Shown one piece after another: positions 7,078 to 14,708 of a stretch of DNA of 45,708 nt. Location: assembly GCA_031415055.1 (NCBI GenBank), contig JANOQZ010000012.1, positions 1 to 45,708 on the forward strand, given 5' to 3'. Below the pieces are notes generated by a model. That model was not told where the DNA came from. It saw nothing but the letters and a program-made list of their open reading frames with translations, and did not search any database. The position numbers and the translations under genes were made by a program. The number at the start of each line of letters is the position of its first letter. Positions within the stretch are counted from its first letter, which is position 1. This stretch comes from JANMOK01 sp031415055 (GTDB lineage: Bacteria > Pseudomonadota > Alphaproteobacteria > Rhodobacterales > Rhodobacteraceae).

Positions 7078-7539
7078 TCATACGGGCCGATTGATTGCGG
7101 TTGACCCCAGCAGCATGTCGGGCAGACCTTGGCCTTTGGGCGTCGTCAACATCAGGATGATTGAGACGACTTGGCCAATGACCGACGTCAGGCAGACCGT
7201 GAACAGGAATGTGTGGGCCAAGGCTTGGCCAGAAGAAAATTTCTGACCCAGACGGTCGCGGAATTCGATGCCGGTCATGCGCATGCCGGGCGTGGAAGAT
7301 CGGTGCGCAGTCGTGTTCCAACGGTAGAAAAAGCTGACCACTGTCACGACCAGCGGGAAGAACCAGAACAGAATCCCAAGCGTGAAAATCGAAATGATGA
7401 CGCTGATGATACCGATGAAAATGGTGTCAAAAACCCAAGCGACCAGCCGACGTGTGGGCACGCCTTGGTAAAACTGCCGGTCGAGTTGCGGGTGCGGCAG
7501 GCCGTCTGCTTGATAATAGCCGGCAAATCCTTCGGTCAT
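7078..7539 (-). CDS. RDD-domain inner membrane protein
   Basis: A 153-residue membrane protein of the RDD family. The signature Arg and Asp appear in TRRLVAWVFDTIFIGII (first membrane helix). A second helix follows around IFTLGILFWFFPLVVTVVSFFY, and a third near AHTFLFTVCLTSVIGQVVSIILML. The motif STPGMRMTGIEFRD in the loop is typical of the family. The exact function is not established; some RDD proteins act in ion transport or insertion of other proteins. ATG at 7539 has GGGGA nearby. It lies between bpt and a DUF2852 gene, a combination common in alphaproteobacteria. Confidence 0.88.
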   Translation of the reverse strand: MTEGFAGYYQADGLPHPQLDRQFYQGVPTRRLVAWVFDTIFIGIISVIISIFTLGILFWFFPLVVTVVSFFYRWNTTAHRSSTPGMRMTGIEFRDRLGQKFSSGQALAHTFLFTVCLTSVIGQVVSIILMLTTPKGQGLPDMLLGSTAINRPV

Positions 7540-7596
7540 TGTTGTCCCCTGTTGGTATGCGTCCCCTCGTTCAAGCGAAGGGACGCGTTGTTGGTT

Positions 7597-8007
7597 TTAG
7601 GCGGGCAGGGCGCCCGACATATCTTCGGGTTTGTCGTTTGAACGTGTCACGTCATCGCGGCGCTGGTTCATGAACATGTCGAATTCCGACTGGTCCTTGG
7701 CCGTGCGCAGGCGGTGCATGAAGGAGTGGAAGGCCGATTGTTCGTCTTCCAGGCGTTTCATGGTTTCGTCGCGATAGGTATCAAACACCGTGTTTCCCGA
7801 CGTTTTGTGGAAAGCGTGACGGAAAGCGCGGTCAGCGTGGTGGGAAGAACGGCACATGCGATTGCTCCAGATCATGTAAAAGAGAAGGGCGAGGCCGATT
7901 GGCCAGATGAAGATGAAGGCGAGGATCATCGCCGCCAACCAAGCCATAGGACCGCGTTCGTCGAGCCAGCCCTTCACCCGGCCCAGCGCATTAGTGACAG
8001 CGTGCAT
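7597..8007 (-). CDS. DUF2852 membrane protein
   Basis: A 136-residue protein with one membrane helix at about residues 21-47 (GPMAWLAAMILAFIFIWPIG and on) followed by a cytoplasmic, charged, probably helical tail. The tail reads TSGNTVFDTYRDETMKRLED, then HSFMHRLRTAKDQSEFDMFM. This pattern, including the repeated Glu/Gln-rich helix and the FDxFMxQR end, matches the DUF2852 family of alphaproteobacteria; no function is known. ATG at 8007 was chosen because an upstream extension would read through unsupported, AT-rich intergenic sequence. Confidence 0.85.
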   Translation of the reverse strand: MHAVTNALGRVKGWLDERGPMAWLAAMILAFIFIWPIGLALLFYMIWSNRMCRSSHHADRAFRHAFHKTSGNTVFDTYRDETMKRLEDEQSAFHSFMHRLRTAKDQSEFDMFMNQRRDDVTRSNDKPEDMSGALPA

Positions 8008-8209
8008 TTCAAGGTTCCCTCTGTTGTTTAGGATGTTAATGTTATTCACATTTACATAAATAAGGGGAGGGAAGTGGGGTTCAAGGGTGAGGGGGAAAGA
8101 TTTTTTTGGAGAGAGGATTTGGGTGTGGGCGACACGGACAAATGGGTTCGGGGAAGATGGTTGCGGCAAGCGAATTTGGCAGGCTGAGATTCAGTTTTGG
8201 TTGGGGTGC

Positions 8210-8300
8210 GACGGTAGGGTGCGTGATTTCAGGCACCATTTCAAAGGGTTGAGTGTTGTTGGCGGGCCCGGCGGTGCGTGCGAGCACGCACCCTACGGTC
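8210..8300. repeat. Long inverted repeat with GTAGGGTGCGTG arms
   Basis: Arms of 16 bases at 8210-8225 and 8285-8300 (GACGGTAGGGTGCGTG and its complement, one mismatch) enclose 59 bases. The stop codon of the small membrane protein gene falls in the right arm. The GTAGGGTGCG core matches a repeat type widespread between genes of alphaproteobacteria, and a related hairpin is found at 24287-24306. Confidence 0.7.
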
Positions 8301-8427
8301 GGAAAAGCCACTCCACCCCGGCAATCGCCAGACAAATCGCAACGACACCCAGCACCAATTTCACCCGGCTGATCGACGGCGGGTTTTGGGCGTAGCGTTT
8401 CATGCGCAGGAGGTGGTGGAAGTTCAT
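8293..8427 (-). CDS. Small single-span membrane protein, 44 residues
   Basis: A short gene coupled to hpt: its ATG (8427-8425) shares the ATGA overlap with the hpt TGA stop. The protein starts MNFHHLLRMKRYAQNPPSIS, then RVKLVLGVVAICLAIAGVEW and ends LFRP. So it has a basic N-terminal segment with an NPPS turn, followed by one hydrophobic helix (about residues 22-41), giving an N-in membrane protein. I recall similar small proteins in alphaproteobacteria but cannot name the family; function is unknown. The four-base overlap, intact frame and clear protein design support a real gene. Its stop lies inside an intergenic repeat arm, so the extreme C-terminus may have been set by repeat insertion. 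Confidence 0.75.
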   Translation of the reverse strand: MNFHHLLRMKRYAQNPPSISRVKLVLGVVAICLAIAGVEWLFRP

Positions 8428-8966
8428 GCTTCCGTGAACCTTACCGCTCCGATATAGGGAAGGTTGCGGTTGCGCTGGGCGTAATCGATGCCGTAGCCGA
8501 CCACAAACGTGTCGGGGATTTCGAAGCCGGTCCAGTCGGCTTTGACCTTTTGTTCGCGGCGCGAGGGTTTGTCGAGCAGGGCGCAGGTTTTCAGGCGTTT
8601 GGGGTGGCGGGTGCGCAGGATGTCAAGCACATGGCGCAATGTGTGGCCGGTGTCGATGATGTCTTCGACCACCAGCACGTCGCGGCCATCGATCTCGCCG
8701 CGCAGGTCTTTGAGGATGCGGACTTCGCGCGAGGATTCGGTGGAATTGCCGTAGCTGGAGACCTCGAGGAAATCGACTTCGACCGGCAGGTCAAGTTCGC
8801 GCACCAGATCGGCGATGAAAACGAACGAGCCGCGCAGCAGGCCGACGACGATCAGCTTGTCGGTGCCTTTGAAGGCGGCGGCGATTTCCTTGGCCAAGGC
8901 TTCCACCCGCGCGGTGATGGTCTTGGCCGAGATCAGTTCGTCGATGACATAGGTGGCGTGCGGCAT
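8424..8966 (-). CDS. hpt: Hypoxanthine phosphoribosyltransferase
   Basis: Salvages hypoxanthine (and usually guanine) to nucleotides with PRPP in the cytoplasm. The 180-residue protein has the type I phosphoribosyltransferase fold: VVGLLRGSFVFIADLVREL (residues 40-58), the flexible-loop region EVSSYGNSTESS, and the PRPP-binding motif VVEDIIDTGHTL at 99-110. The C-terminal part, DTFVVGYGIDYAQRNRNLPYIG, is typical. ATG at 8966 begins the conserved MPHATYVIDELIS; the open frame extends upstream without support. The gene overlaps the next small membrane protein gene by four bases. Confidence 0.96.
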   Translation of the reverse strand: MPHATYVIDELISAKTITARVEALAKEIAAAFKGTDKLIVVGLLRGSFVFIADLVRELDLPVEVDFLEVSSYGNSTESSREVRILKDLRGEIDGRDVLVVEDIIDTGHTLRHVLDILRTRHPKRLKTCALLDKPSRREQKVKADWTGFEIPDTFVVGYGIDYAQRNRNLPYIGAVRFTEA

Positions 8967-9016
8967 GGGCGGGTTCCATTGGACAGTGAGGAGTGTATGT
9001 CGTCTGGCGGTGTCGA

Positions 9017-9580
9017 TCAACGCCGGGTGGCATAGGTCAGAATGATGACGCCGTTGGCAAACCGGCGTTCAGCAATCAAGTCCAGATTGATCTGCACCCC
9101 ATCGGGGAAAAACCGCTTGCCGCCGCCGACCAGCACCGGGCAGACGATGACTTGGAATTCATCCACCAAACCCGCCTTGATCGCCTGCGCGGCCAGGTTT
9201 GGACCGTCAACCGTAATGTCGGCTTTCGCACTGGCTTTCAGCCGTCGGATTGCATCTGCATCGAAGCGTCTTTCGATCCGCGTCCGGGCGCTGCGCGGTT
9301 CCGTAAGGGTTGTTGAATAGACTATCTTCTCGGCAGCTTGCCAAATGCGAGCAAAGTCGAGGATGAACTGTGGTTGGTTGGGGGCCAAATGCGCGGTTTC
9401 CCAAAACACCATGGTTTCATACATTTTACGACCACAAAGATACGTGCCAACCGACGACGCCATCTGGTTGAAATAGGAATGCAACTCTTCGCTTTCCGGG
9501 GCGCCCCAGCCAAATTGACCGTTGGCGTCCTCGGTATAGCCATCCAGCGAGGTGAGCATCGAGTAGATCAGTTTCGCCAT
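9017..9580 (-). CDS. RibD C-terminal/dihydrofolate reductase-like protein
   Basis: A 187-residue protein of the RibD C-terminal (DHFR-like) family. It shows MAKLIYSMLTSLDGYTED at the N-terminus, GTYLCGRKMYETMVFW (residues about 45-60), the central DITVDGPNLAAQAIKAGLVDEF and the VCPVLVGGGKRFFPDG motif. Such proteins bind NADPH and reduce pteridine- or pyrimidine-like substrates, but most stand-alone members have no assigned substrate. It is on the same strand as amt, whose gene ends 19 bases upstream of this ATG, and as hpt, 50 bases beyond its end. Confidence 0.88.
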   Translation of the reverse strand: MAKLIYSMLTSLDGYTEDANGQFGWGAPESEELHSYFNQMASSVGTYLCGRKMYETMVFWETAHLAPNQPQFILDFARIWQAAEKIVYSTTLTEPRSARTRIERRFDADAIRRLKASAKADITVDGPNLAAQAIKAGLVDEFQVIVCPVLVGGGKRFFPDGVQINLDLIAERRFANGVIILTYATRR

Positions 9581-9599
9581 AATCTGCGCCTGTCATGGA

Positions 9600-10781
9600 C
9601 TACGACGTCAATTCGTAAGCCCTTTCGCCATGGGCTGACAAGTCGAGACCGTTGGTTTCAACTTCGGGCGACACGCGGAAACCGGTGATGGCGGCGGTGG
9701 CTTTGATAAGGATTGCGGTGACGATGACAGTGAAAGTGCCGACGATGATCAGCGAGCCGAGTTGGGCGGTCCATGAGCCAAAGCCGAAGGCTGCGATCAT
9801 GATGGTGCCGAAAATGCCGCCGATGCCGTGGACGGCAAAGACGTCGAGCGTGTCGTCGATTTTTGCCCGGCCTTTGATGAAAGCACAGGCCTCTTGGCAG
9901 AGGACGCCTGCGACAGCACCGATGATGAGGGCGGCGGTTGGTCCGACATAGCCCGACGCCGGGGTGATCGAGGCGAGGCCAGCGATTGTGCCGGTGACGA
10001 GGCCGACCATCGAGGAGCGGCCGTGTTTGACGCGTTCCCACGCGGCCCAGCTTAGCGATGCGGCGGCGGCCGAGATGTGGGTGACAATCAGGGCCATGGC
10101 GGCACCGCCGTTGGCGGCGAGTTCGGACCCGGCGTTGAAGCCGAACCAGCCGACCCAAAGCATGGCGGCACCGATCATCACCATGCCGGGGTTGTGCGGC
10201 GGGATAATTTTGGCGCGACGGGCACCTAGGAAGAAGGCAACCACCAGCGCCGCGAGGCCTGCCGTTTCGTGGACCACGATGCCGCCAGCGAAGTCGCGCA
10301 CGCCGGTGTCGCCGAAAATGCCACCATCCGCCAGCATGCCACCGCCCCAGACCCAATGCGCCACGGGAGCATAGCAGAGCAGCATCCACAGGCTGGAGAA
10401 GGTGAGGACGAAGGCGAATTTGGTGCGCTCGACATAGGCACCGATGATCAGCGCCGGGGTGATGATGGCGAAAGTCATCTGATAGGCGAAGAAAAGCAGT
10501 TCGGGAATGGTGCCGGTGATGGAGTCTTCGGTGACGCCGGTGAGCATAACCTTGTCAAGACCACCCCAAAGGCCGCTATCGGCGGGGCCAAAGGCGATGG
10601 AATAGCCCGCGACGAGCCAAAGGATCGACATCAGGCAGGCGATGGCGAAAGTGTGCATGAGAACGGAGAGCACGTTGCGGGCGCGCACGAGACCGCCGTA
10701 AAACAGGGCGAGGCCGGGTAGCGACATGAAGAGGACAAGCGTGGTTGCCACCAGTATCCAGGCGGTATCGGCAGCGTTCAT
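9600..10781 (-). CDS. amt: Ammonium transporter
   Basis: An Amt/Mep/Rh ammonium channel of the inner membrane with about eleven helices over 393 residues. Typical features are the N-terminal DTAWILVATTLVLFMSLPGL then ALFYGGLVRARNVL, the pore signature DFAGGIVVHETAGLAALV with its conserved Asp and His, and the second pore His region DVFAVHGIGGIFGT. The ATG at 10781 has GGGGA eight bases upstream. Many alphaproteobacteria carry glnK directly before amt; no PII gene is present on either side here. Confidence 0.95.
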   Translation of the reverse strand: MNAADTAWILVATTLVLFMSLPGLALFYGGLVRARNVLSVLMHTFAIACLMSILWLVAGYSIAFGPADSGLWGGLDKVMLTGVTEDSITGTIPELLFFAYQMTFAIITPALIIGAYVERTKFAFVLTFSSLWMLLCYAPVAHWVWGGGMLADGGIFGDTGVRDFAGGIVVHETAGLAALVVAFFLGARRAKIIPPHNPGMVMIGAAMLWVGWFGFNAGSELAANGGAAMALIVTHISAAAASLSWAAWERVKHGRSSMVGLVTGTIAGLASITPASGYVGPTAALIIGAVAGVLCQEACAFIKGRAKIDDTLDVFAVHGIGGIFGTIMIAAFGFGSWTAQLGSLIIVGTFTVIVTAILIKATAAITGFRVSPEVETNGLDLSAHGERAYELTS

Positions 10782-11003
10782 TTAATCATCCCCGTTTTTT
10801 GTTGGATTGGGGGTAACGGTCAGGATTGGCCGTGTCAAAAGTCACATCGGCTTGGCGTTACGGACCGGTCAAATTTGCGCAAGTATTGAGCAAACTGTCA
10901 CGGGTCTGCTGCTTATTTAGGCACTTTTATGCGGCAAATCTGTCTCTTCACCTTCCGATGTTTGTAAACTATCGCTAACGGAAGACGTCATTCTGAAAGC
11001 GCA

Positions 11004-11456
11004 ATGCCCACACATTCCGAGAAAAAGATTTTGCCGCATTCTGCCCGTCAAATGTATGATTTGATTGCGGATATTGCCGCCTATCCGCAGTTTTTGCCGT
11101 GGTGTGTGGCGGCGCGGATTCGTGGCGTTTCGGATTTGGCGGATGGTTCGGAGCAGGTGATTGATGCGGAACTGGTGATTTCGTTCAAATTGTTTCGGGA
11201 AAAGTTTGGCAGCCGGGTGACTTTGCATACCAATACGGGCAAGATTGACGTCGAGTATCTGGATGGGCCGTTTCGCTACTTGAGCAATCATTGGGTGTTT
11301 CGGGACGTCACGCCAACATCGTGTGAGATTGATTTTTTCGTTGATTTTGAGTTTCGCTCGGCAATTTTGCAGGCTCTGATCGGGTTGGTATTTACCGAAG
11401 CGATGCACCGTATCGTGCGGGCGTTTGAGGCGCGGGCGAAGGTTCTTTACGGTTAG
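11004..11456 (+). CDS. COQ10/RatA-type START-domain protein
   Basis: A 150-residue START-superfamily protein of the coenzyme Q-binding COQ10 group, related to RatA. The family is thought to bind ubiquinone and support its delivery to, or function in, the respiratory chain. Recognisable parts are HSARQMYDLIADIAAYPQFL followed by PWC near the N-terminus, the strand FREKFGSRVTLH, the DGPFRYLSNHWVF motif, and the C-terminal helix starting ALIGLVFTEAMHRIVRAFEA. The start at ATG 11004 is the first in frame before the conserved core. It is transcribed away from amt. Confidence 0.9.
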   Translation: MPTHSEKKILPHSARQMYDLIADIAAYPQFLPWCVAARIRGVSDLADGSEQVIDAELVISFKLFREKFGSRVTLHTNTGKIDVEYLDGPFRYLSNHWVFRDVTPTSCEIDFFVDFEFRSAILQALIGLVFTEAMHRIVRAFEARAKVLYG

Positions 11457-11522
11457 GTGCGAAGGCGGTTCCCTTTCTTTCGGCACCCCGTTAATCATGC
11501 GCCAACTTTGGGAGAAACGCAG

Positions 11523-11804
11523 ATGCAATTTGCCGTCATTGCCCGCGACAACGCCGATGTGTTGGACAAACGGATGGCCAATCGACCCGTACATTTGGCG
11601 GGGATCAAGGCGCTGAAAGCTTCGGGGCATTTGATCGACGCAGGGGCCATGCTTGGGCATGATGGTGGGATGATTGGGTCGATTGTGACCTATGAAGTCG
11701 CCGATCGGGCTGCGTTGGACGCGCTGTTGCGTGTCGAGATATTTGTGACTGCCGGGGTTTGGGTGGATATCGAAATTGTCCCTATCCGCCGCGCGGCGAT
11801 TTAG
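11523..11804 (+). CDS. YciI family protein
   Basis: A 93-residue YciI-like protein, a ferredoxin-like fold of uncertain enzyme function. Visible family features are the N-terminal strand MQFAVIARD, the DKRMANRPVHLAGIKAL segment with the conserved Arg and His-Leu, and GHLIDAGAMLG. The C-terminal strands around VEIFVTAGVWVDIEIVPI are also typical. ATG at 11523 is preceded by GGGAGAAACGCAG, giving a reasonable ribosome-binding site. It lies 66 bases after the COQ10-like gene and 10 bases before the aldehyde dehydrogenase gene, so all three may be co-transcribed. Confidence 0.88.
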   Translation: MQFAVIARDNADVLDKRMANRPVHLAGIKALKASGHLIDAGAMLGHDGGMIGSIVTYEVADRAALDALLRVEIFVTAGVWVDIEIVPIRRAAI

Positions 11805-11814
11805 GGGAAATGTG

Positions 11815-13245
11815 ATGTTGCATCAGAATTTGATTGGCGGCGAGTGGGTTAGTGGGGAAGCGGCGGCAAACATCAACCCGTCTGATACCAATGACGTCGT
11901 GGGCGAATATGCGCGGGCTTCGGTTACAGACACGTTGAATGCCATTGCGGCGGCGAAGGTGGCGTTTGCGAAATGGTCGCGTTCGGGGTTGTTAGAGCGG
12001 CATGCGGTTTTGAAGAAGACTGCGGACGAGATTCTGTCGCGGAAAGACGAGATTGGCCGGATGCTTGCGCGGGAAGAAGGCAAGACGCTGCCCGAAGGCA
12101 TCGGCGAGACGATCCGTGCGGCGCAGATATTTGATTTTTTCTCCGGCGAGTGTTTGCGGCTGACCGGCGAGATAGTGCCTTCGGTGCGGCCAAATATCGG
12201 CGTCGAAATCACACGAGAGCCGGTGGGTGTGGTCGGCATTATCACGCCGTGGAATTTCCCGATTGCCATACCGGCATGGAAGATTGCCCCGGCCCTGGCC
12301 TATGGCAATTGCGTGGTGTTCAAACCTGCTGATCTGGTGCCGGGGTGTTCCTGGGCGATTTGCGATATTTTGCATCGCGCGGGGTTGCCTGCGGGGGTGT
12401 TGAATTTGGTGATGGGTAAAGGCTCGGTTGTCGGGCAGGCGATGTTGGATTCGCCCGACTTGGCGGCGATTACGTTTACCGGGTCGCAAGGCACGGGGGC
12501 GCGGGTGGCGGCGAGTTCGATTGGGTTCAATCGCAAGTTTCAGTTGGAGATGGGTGGGAAAAATCCGCTGGTGGTGCTGGATGACGCGGATTTGAAAACC
12601 AGTGTCGAGGCGGCGGTGCAGGGAGCGTTTTTCTCGACCGGGCAAAGATGCACGGCGTCGTCGCGGCTGATCGTTCAAGCGGGTATCCATGATGCGTTTG
12701 TGTCGGCGTGCAAGGAACGGCTGAGCGGTTTGGTGGTGGATGATGCGCTGAAAGCGGGCACCAATATCGGGCCGGTGGTCGATGCGGGGCAGTTGGCGCA
12801 GGATGTGGATTACGTTGCGGTGGGTCAAAAAGAAGGCGCGGTTCTGGCGTTTGGCGGCGAGCTGGTGAAGCGCGAGACGCCGGGGTTTTATATGACGCCC
12901 GCATTGTTCACTGAGGCGACGAATGCCATGCGGATCAGCCGGGAAGAGATTTTCGGGCCGGTGGCTTCGGTGATAAGGGTGAAGGATTATGACGAGGCTT
13001 TGGCAGTGGCCAATGACACGCCGTTTGGGCTGTCGTCAGGGATTTGCACGCAAAGTTTGAAATACGCCACCCATTTCAAACGCAACGCCGAAGCCGGGAT
13101 GGTGATGGTCAACCTGCCGACGGCGGGGGTGGATTTCCATGTGCCGTTCGGTGGACGCAAGGGATCGAGCTTCGGCTCACGCGAGCAGGGCAAGTATGCG
13201 GCGGAGTTTTTTACGGTGGTGAAAACTGCCTATACGGGGATGTGA
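11815..13245 (+). CDS. 2-oxoglutarate semialdehyde (2,5-dioxovalerate) dehydrogenase
   Basis: An NAD(P)-dependent aldehyde dehydrogenase of 476 residues, with VGVVGIITPWNFPIAIPAWK, the cofactor-binding ITFTGSQGTG, the general-base motif QLEMGGKNPLVVLDDADL, the catalytic-cysteine motif FSTGQRCTASSR, and EEIFGPVASV. Family assignment is firm. The substrate is inferred from context: immediately downstream are chvE-gguABC and an L-arabinonate dehydratase, whose pathway ends in 2-oxoglutarate semialdehyde, so this is most likely the last enzyme that yields 2-oxoglutarate. Its sequence type (LIGGEWVSG start, VDFHVPFGGRKGSSFGSREQ near the end) fits that subfamily. ATG at 11815 has GGGG upstream. Confidence 0.88.
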   Translation: MLHQNLIGGEWVSGEAAANINPSDTNDVVGEYARASVTDTLNAIAAAKVAFAKWSRSGLLERHAVLKKTADEILSRKDEIGRMLAREEGKTLPEGIGETIRAAQIFDFFSGECLRLTGEIVPSVRPNIGVEITREPVGVVGIITPWNFPIAIPAWKIAPALAYGNCVVFKPADLVPGCSWAICDILHRAGLPAGVLNLVMGKGSVVGQAMLDSPDLAAITFTGSQGTGARVAASSIGFNRKFQLEMGGKNPLVVLDDADLKTSVEAAVQGAFFSTGQRCTASSRLIVQAGIHDAFVSACKERLSGLVVDDALKAGTNIGPVVDAGQLAQDVDYVAVGQKEGAVLAFGGELVKRETPGFYMTPALFTEATNAMRISREEIFGPVASVIRVKDYDEALAVANDTPFGLSSGICTQSLKYATHFKRNAEAGMVMVNLPTAGVDFHVPFGGRKGSSFGSREQGKYAAEFFTVVKTAYTGM

Positions 13246-13391
13246 GTTTTCCGCCTATGCAACAACGTTCCCTAGGTAATCTGATTGATCGGGTGCCGGA
13301 CCTTTCACGGAAAATTGGCGGCGCTGACATTTGTTTGCCGCGCCGTCGATATTTCGTTTGACTGTTATGGCGTTATGACAAATCAGTTGGC

Positions 13392-13444
13392 GCGGTTGGA
13401 CCGGAATCGGAACCGCCGAGAAACGCAGAAACGCAGAAACGCAG
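13392..13444 (+). repeat. Inverted repeat plus tandem octamer before chvE
   Basis: GCGGTT and AACCGC (13392-13397 and 13411-13416) form a 6-bp inverted repeat. Directly after it the octamer AAACGCAG occurs three times in tandem at 13421-13444. The block lies 86-138 bases upstream of the chvE ATG, where the operator or leader of a sugar-induced operon would be expected. Function is unproven; the tandem run could also be a simple slippage product. Confidence 0.5.
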
Positions 13445-13529
13445 CCCGAAAACGAATTGGCAGGAATGTGCCGGATTTGCCCACAATGGACGAATGACGT
13501 TCGGATTGGCTGTCAAAAGGGAGAAACGC

Positions 13530-14597
13530 ATGAAACTTTTCCGAACGCTTGCAGTTGGTTTGACCGCTGCCAGCATGGTGTTCAGCACCGGCGCATTTGC
13601 GCAAGACAAAGGTTTGATCGGCATTTCGATGCCAACCAAATCATCGACCCGTTGGATTTCTGACGGCGAAAGCATGGTCGCTGAATTCACCGCAATGGGC
13701 TATTCGACCGATCTTCAATACGGCGAAGATGATATTCCCAACCAATTGGCGCAGATCGAGAACATGGTAACGAAAGGCGCGAAAGTGCTGATCATCGCCG
13801 CCATCGACGGATCGACGCTTTCGGATATTCTTGGCAAAGCCAACGAAGCAGGCGTCAAGGTATTTGCCTATGACCGCCTGATCACCAAGACCGCCAATGT
13901 CGATTATTACACCACGTTTGACAATTTTGGCGTCGGCGTTTTGCAAGCAACTTCGCTGGTTGCTGGGCTGAACGAACGTTTCCCGGGCGTAAAACCGTGG
14001 AATGTCGAATTGTTTGGCGGCTCGCCGGACGATACCAACGCCTTTTATTTCTATGATGGCGCGATGTCGGTTCTGCAGCCGCTGATCGATGCTGGTGACA
14101 TTGCCATTCCATCGGGTCAGATGGGTATGGACGTGGTTGGCACGCTGCGTTGGGACGGTGCAGTTGCACAGGCCCGGATGGATAACTTGTTGTCGGCCAA
14201 CTATACCGACATTAAAGTTAACGCCGTTTTGTCACCCTATGACGGCCTGTCACGCGGGATCATCTCGTCGCTGAAAGGCGTCGGTTATGTTCCGGGTCCG
14301 GAAATGCCGATCGTAAGCGGGCAGGACGCGGAAATTGCGTCGGTCAAAGGCATGATGGCTGGCGAGCAATATTCGACGGTGTTCAAAGACACCCGCGAAC
14401 TGGCAAAAGTTACCGCCAAAATGGTTGACACCGTTCTTTCCGGCGGCGAGCCAGAAATCAACGACACGGAAACCTACAACAACGAAGTCAAAATCGTGCC
14501 GTCCTATCTGTTGACACCCTATTCGGTGTTGGCGGGCGACATTGGCAAGATGTTGGTTGAATCGGGTTATTATACACAGGACCAAGTTGACAACTAA
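13530..14597 (+). CDS. chvE: Periplasmic sugar-binding protein ChvE
   Basis: Substrate-binding protein of a monosaccharide ABC importer. The first 24 residues are a Sec signal peptide, MKLFRTLAVGLTAASMVFST then GAFA with cleavage before QD. The mature part starts GLIGISMPTKSSTRWISDGE, a hallmark of ChvE/MmsB-type proteins, and has DIPNQLAQIENMVTKGAKVL, VFAYDRLI and ELFGGSPDDTNAFYFYDGAM. ChvE of Agrobacterium binds L-arabinose, galactose, glucose and xylose and also helps virulence sensing; the ligand here is inferred to be a pentose or galactose. ATG at 13530 has GGGAG eight bases upstream. It heads the chvE-gguABC operon. Confidence 0.93.
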   Translation: MKLFRTLAVGLTAASMVFSTGAFAQDKGLIGISMPTKSSTRWISDGESMVAEFTAMGYSTDLQYGEDDIPNQLAQIENMVTKGAKVLIIAAIDGSTLSDILGKANEAGVKVFAYDRLITKTANVDYYTTFDNFGVGVLQATSLVAGLNERFPGVKPWNVELFGGSPDDTNAFYFYDGAMSVLQPLIDAGDIAIPSGQMGMDVVGTLRWDGAVAQARMDNLLSANYTDIKVNAVLSPYDGLSRGIISSLKGVGYVPGPEMPIVSGQDAEIASVKGMMAGEQYSTVFKDTRELAKVTAKMVDTVLSGGEPEINDTETYNNEVKIVPSYLLTPYSVLAGDIGKMLVESGYYTQDQVDN

Positions 14598-14618
14598 GTC
14601 TGTCACAGGGTGAATTTT

Positions 14619-14648
14619 CCCGTCTCCGGCCGAAATGCCGGGGACGGG
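14619..14648 (+). promoter_or_regulatory. Intercistronic stem-loop between chvE and gguA
   Basis: CCCGTCTCCGGC pairs with GCCGGGGACGGG across a CGAAAT loop, a 12-bp stem with a single G-T pair. No T-run follows, so it is more likely to protect the 3' end of chvE mRNA, or to stop part of the transcripts, than to terminate fully. This fits the usual need for more binding protein than ATPase and permease. Confidence 0.7.
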
Positions 14649-14708
14649 GTTGTGCGATATGCAGAGTTGATACGGTGTGGCCAGCAAGTGAGCTGGCAAA
14701 GGATATTC

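Noticed and set aside
10800..11003. Sigma54/NtrC promoter before amt
   Set aside because: Expected for ammonium transporters, but no TGGC-N9-TTGC type -24/-12 pair was found in the gap.
13246..13529. Sigma70 promoter before chvE
   Set aside because: TTGACT near 13358 has no acceptable -10 box at a proper distance.
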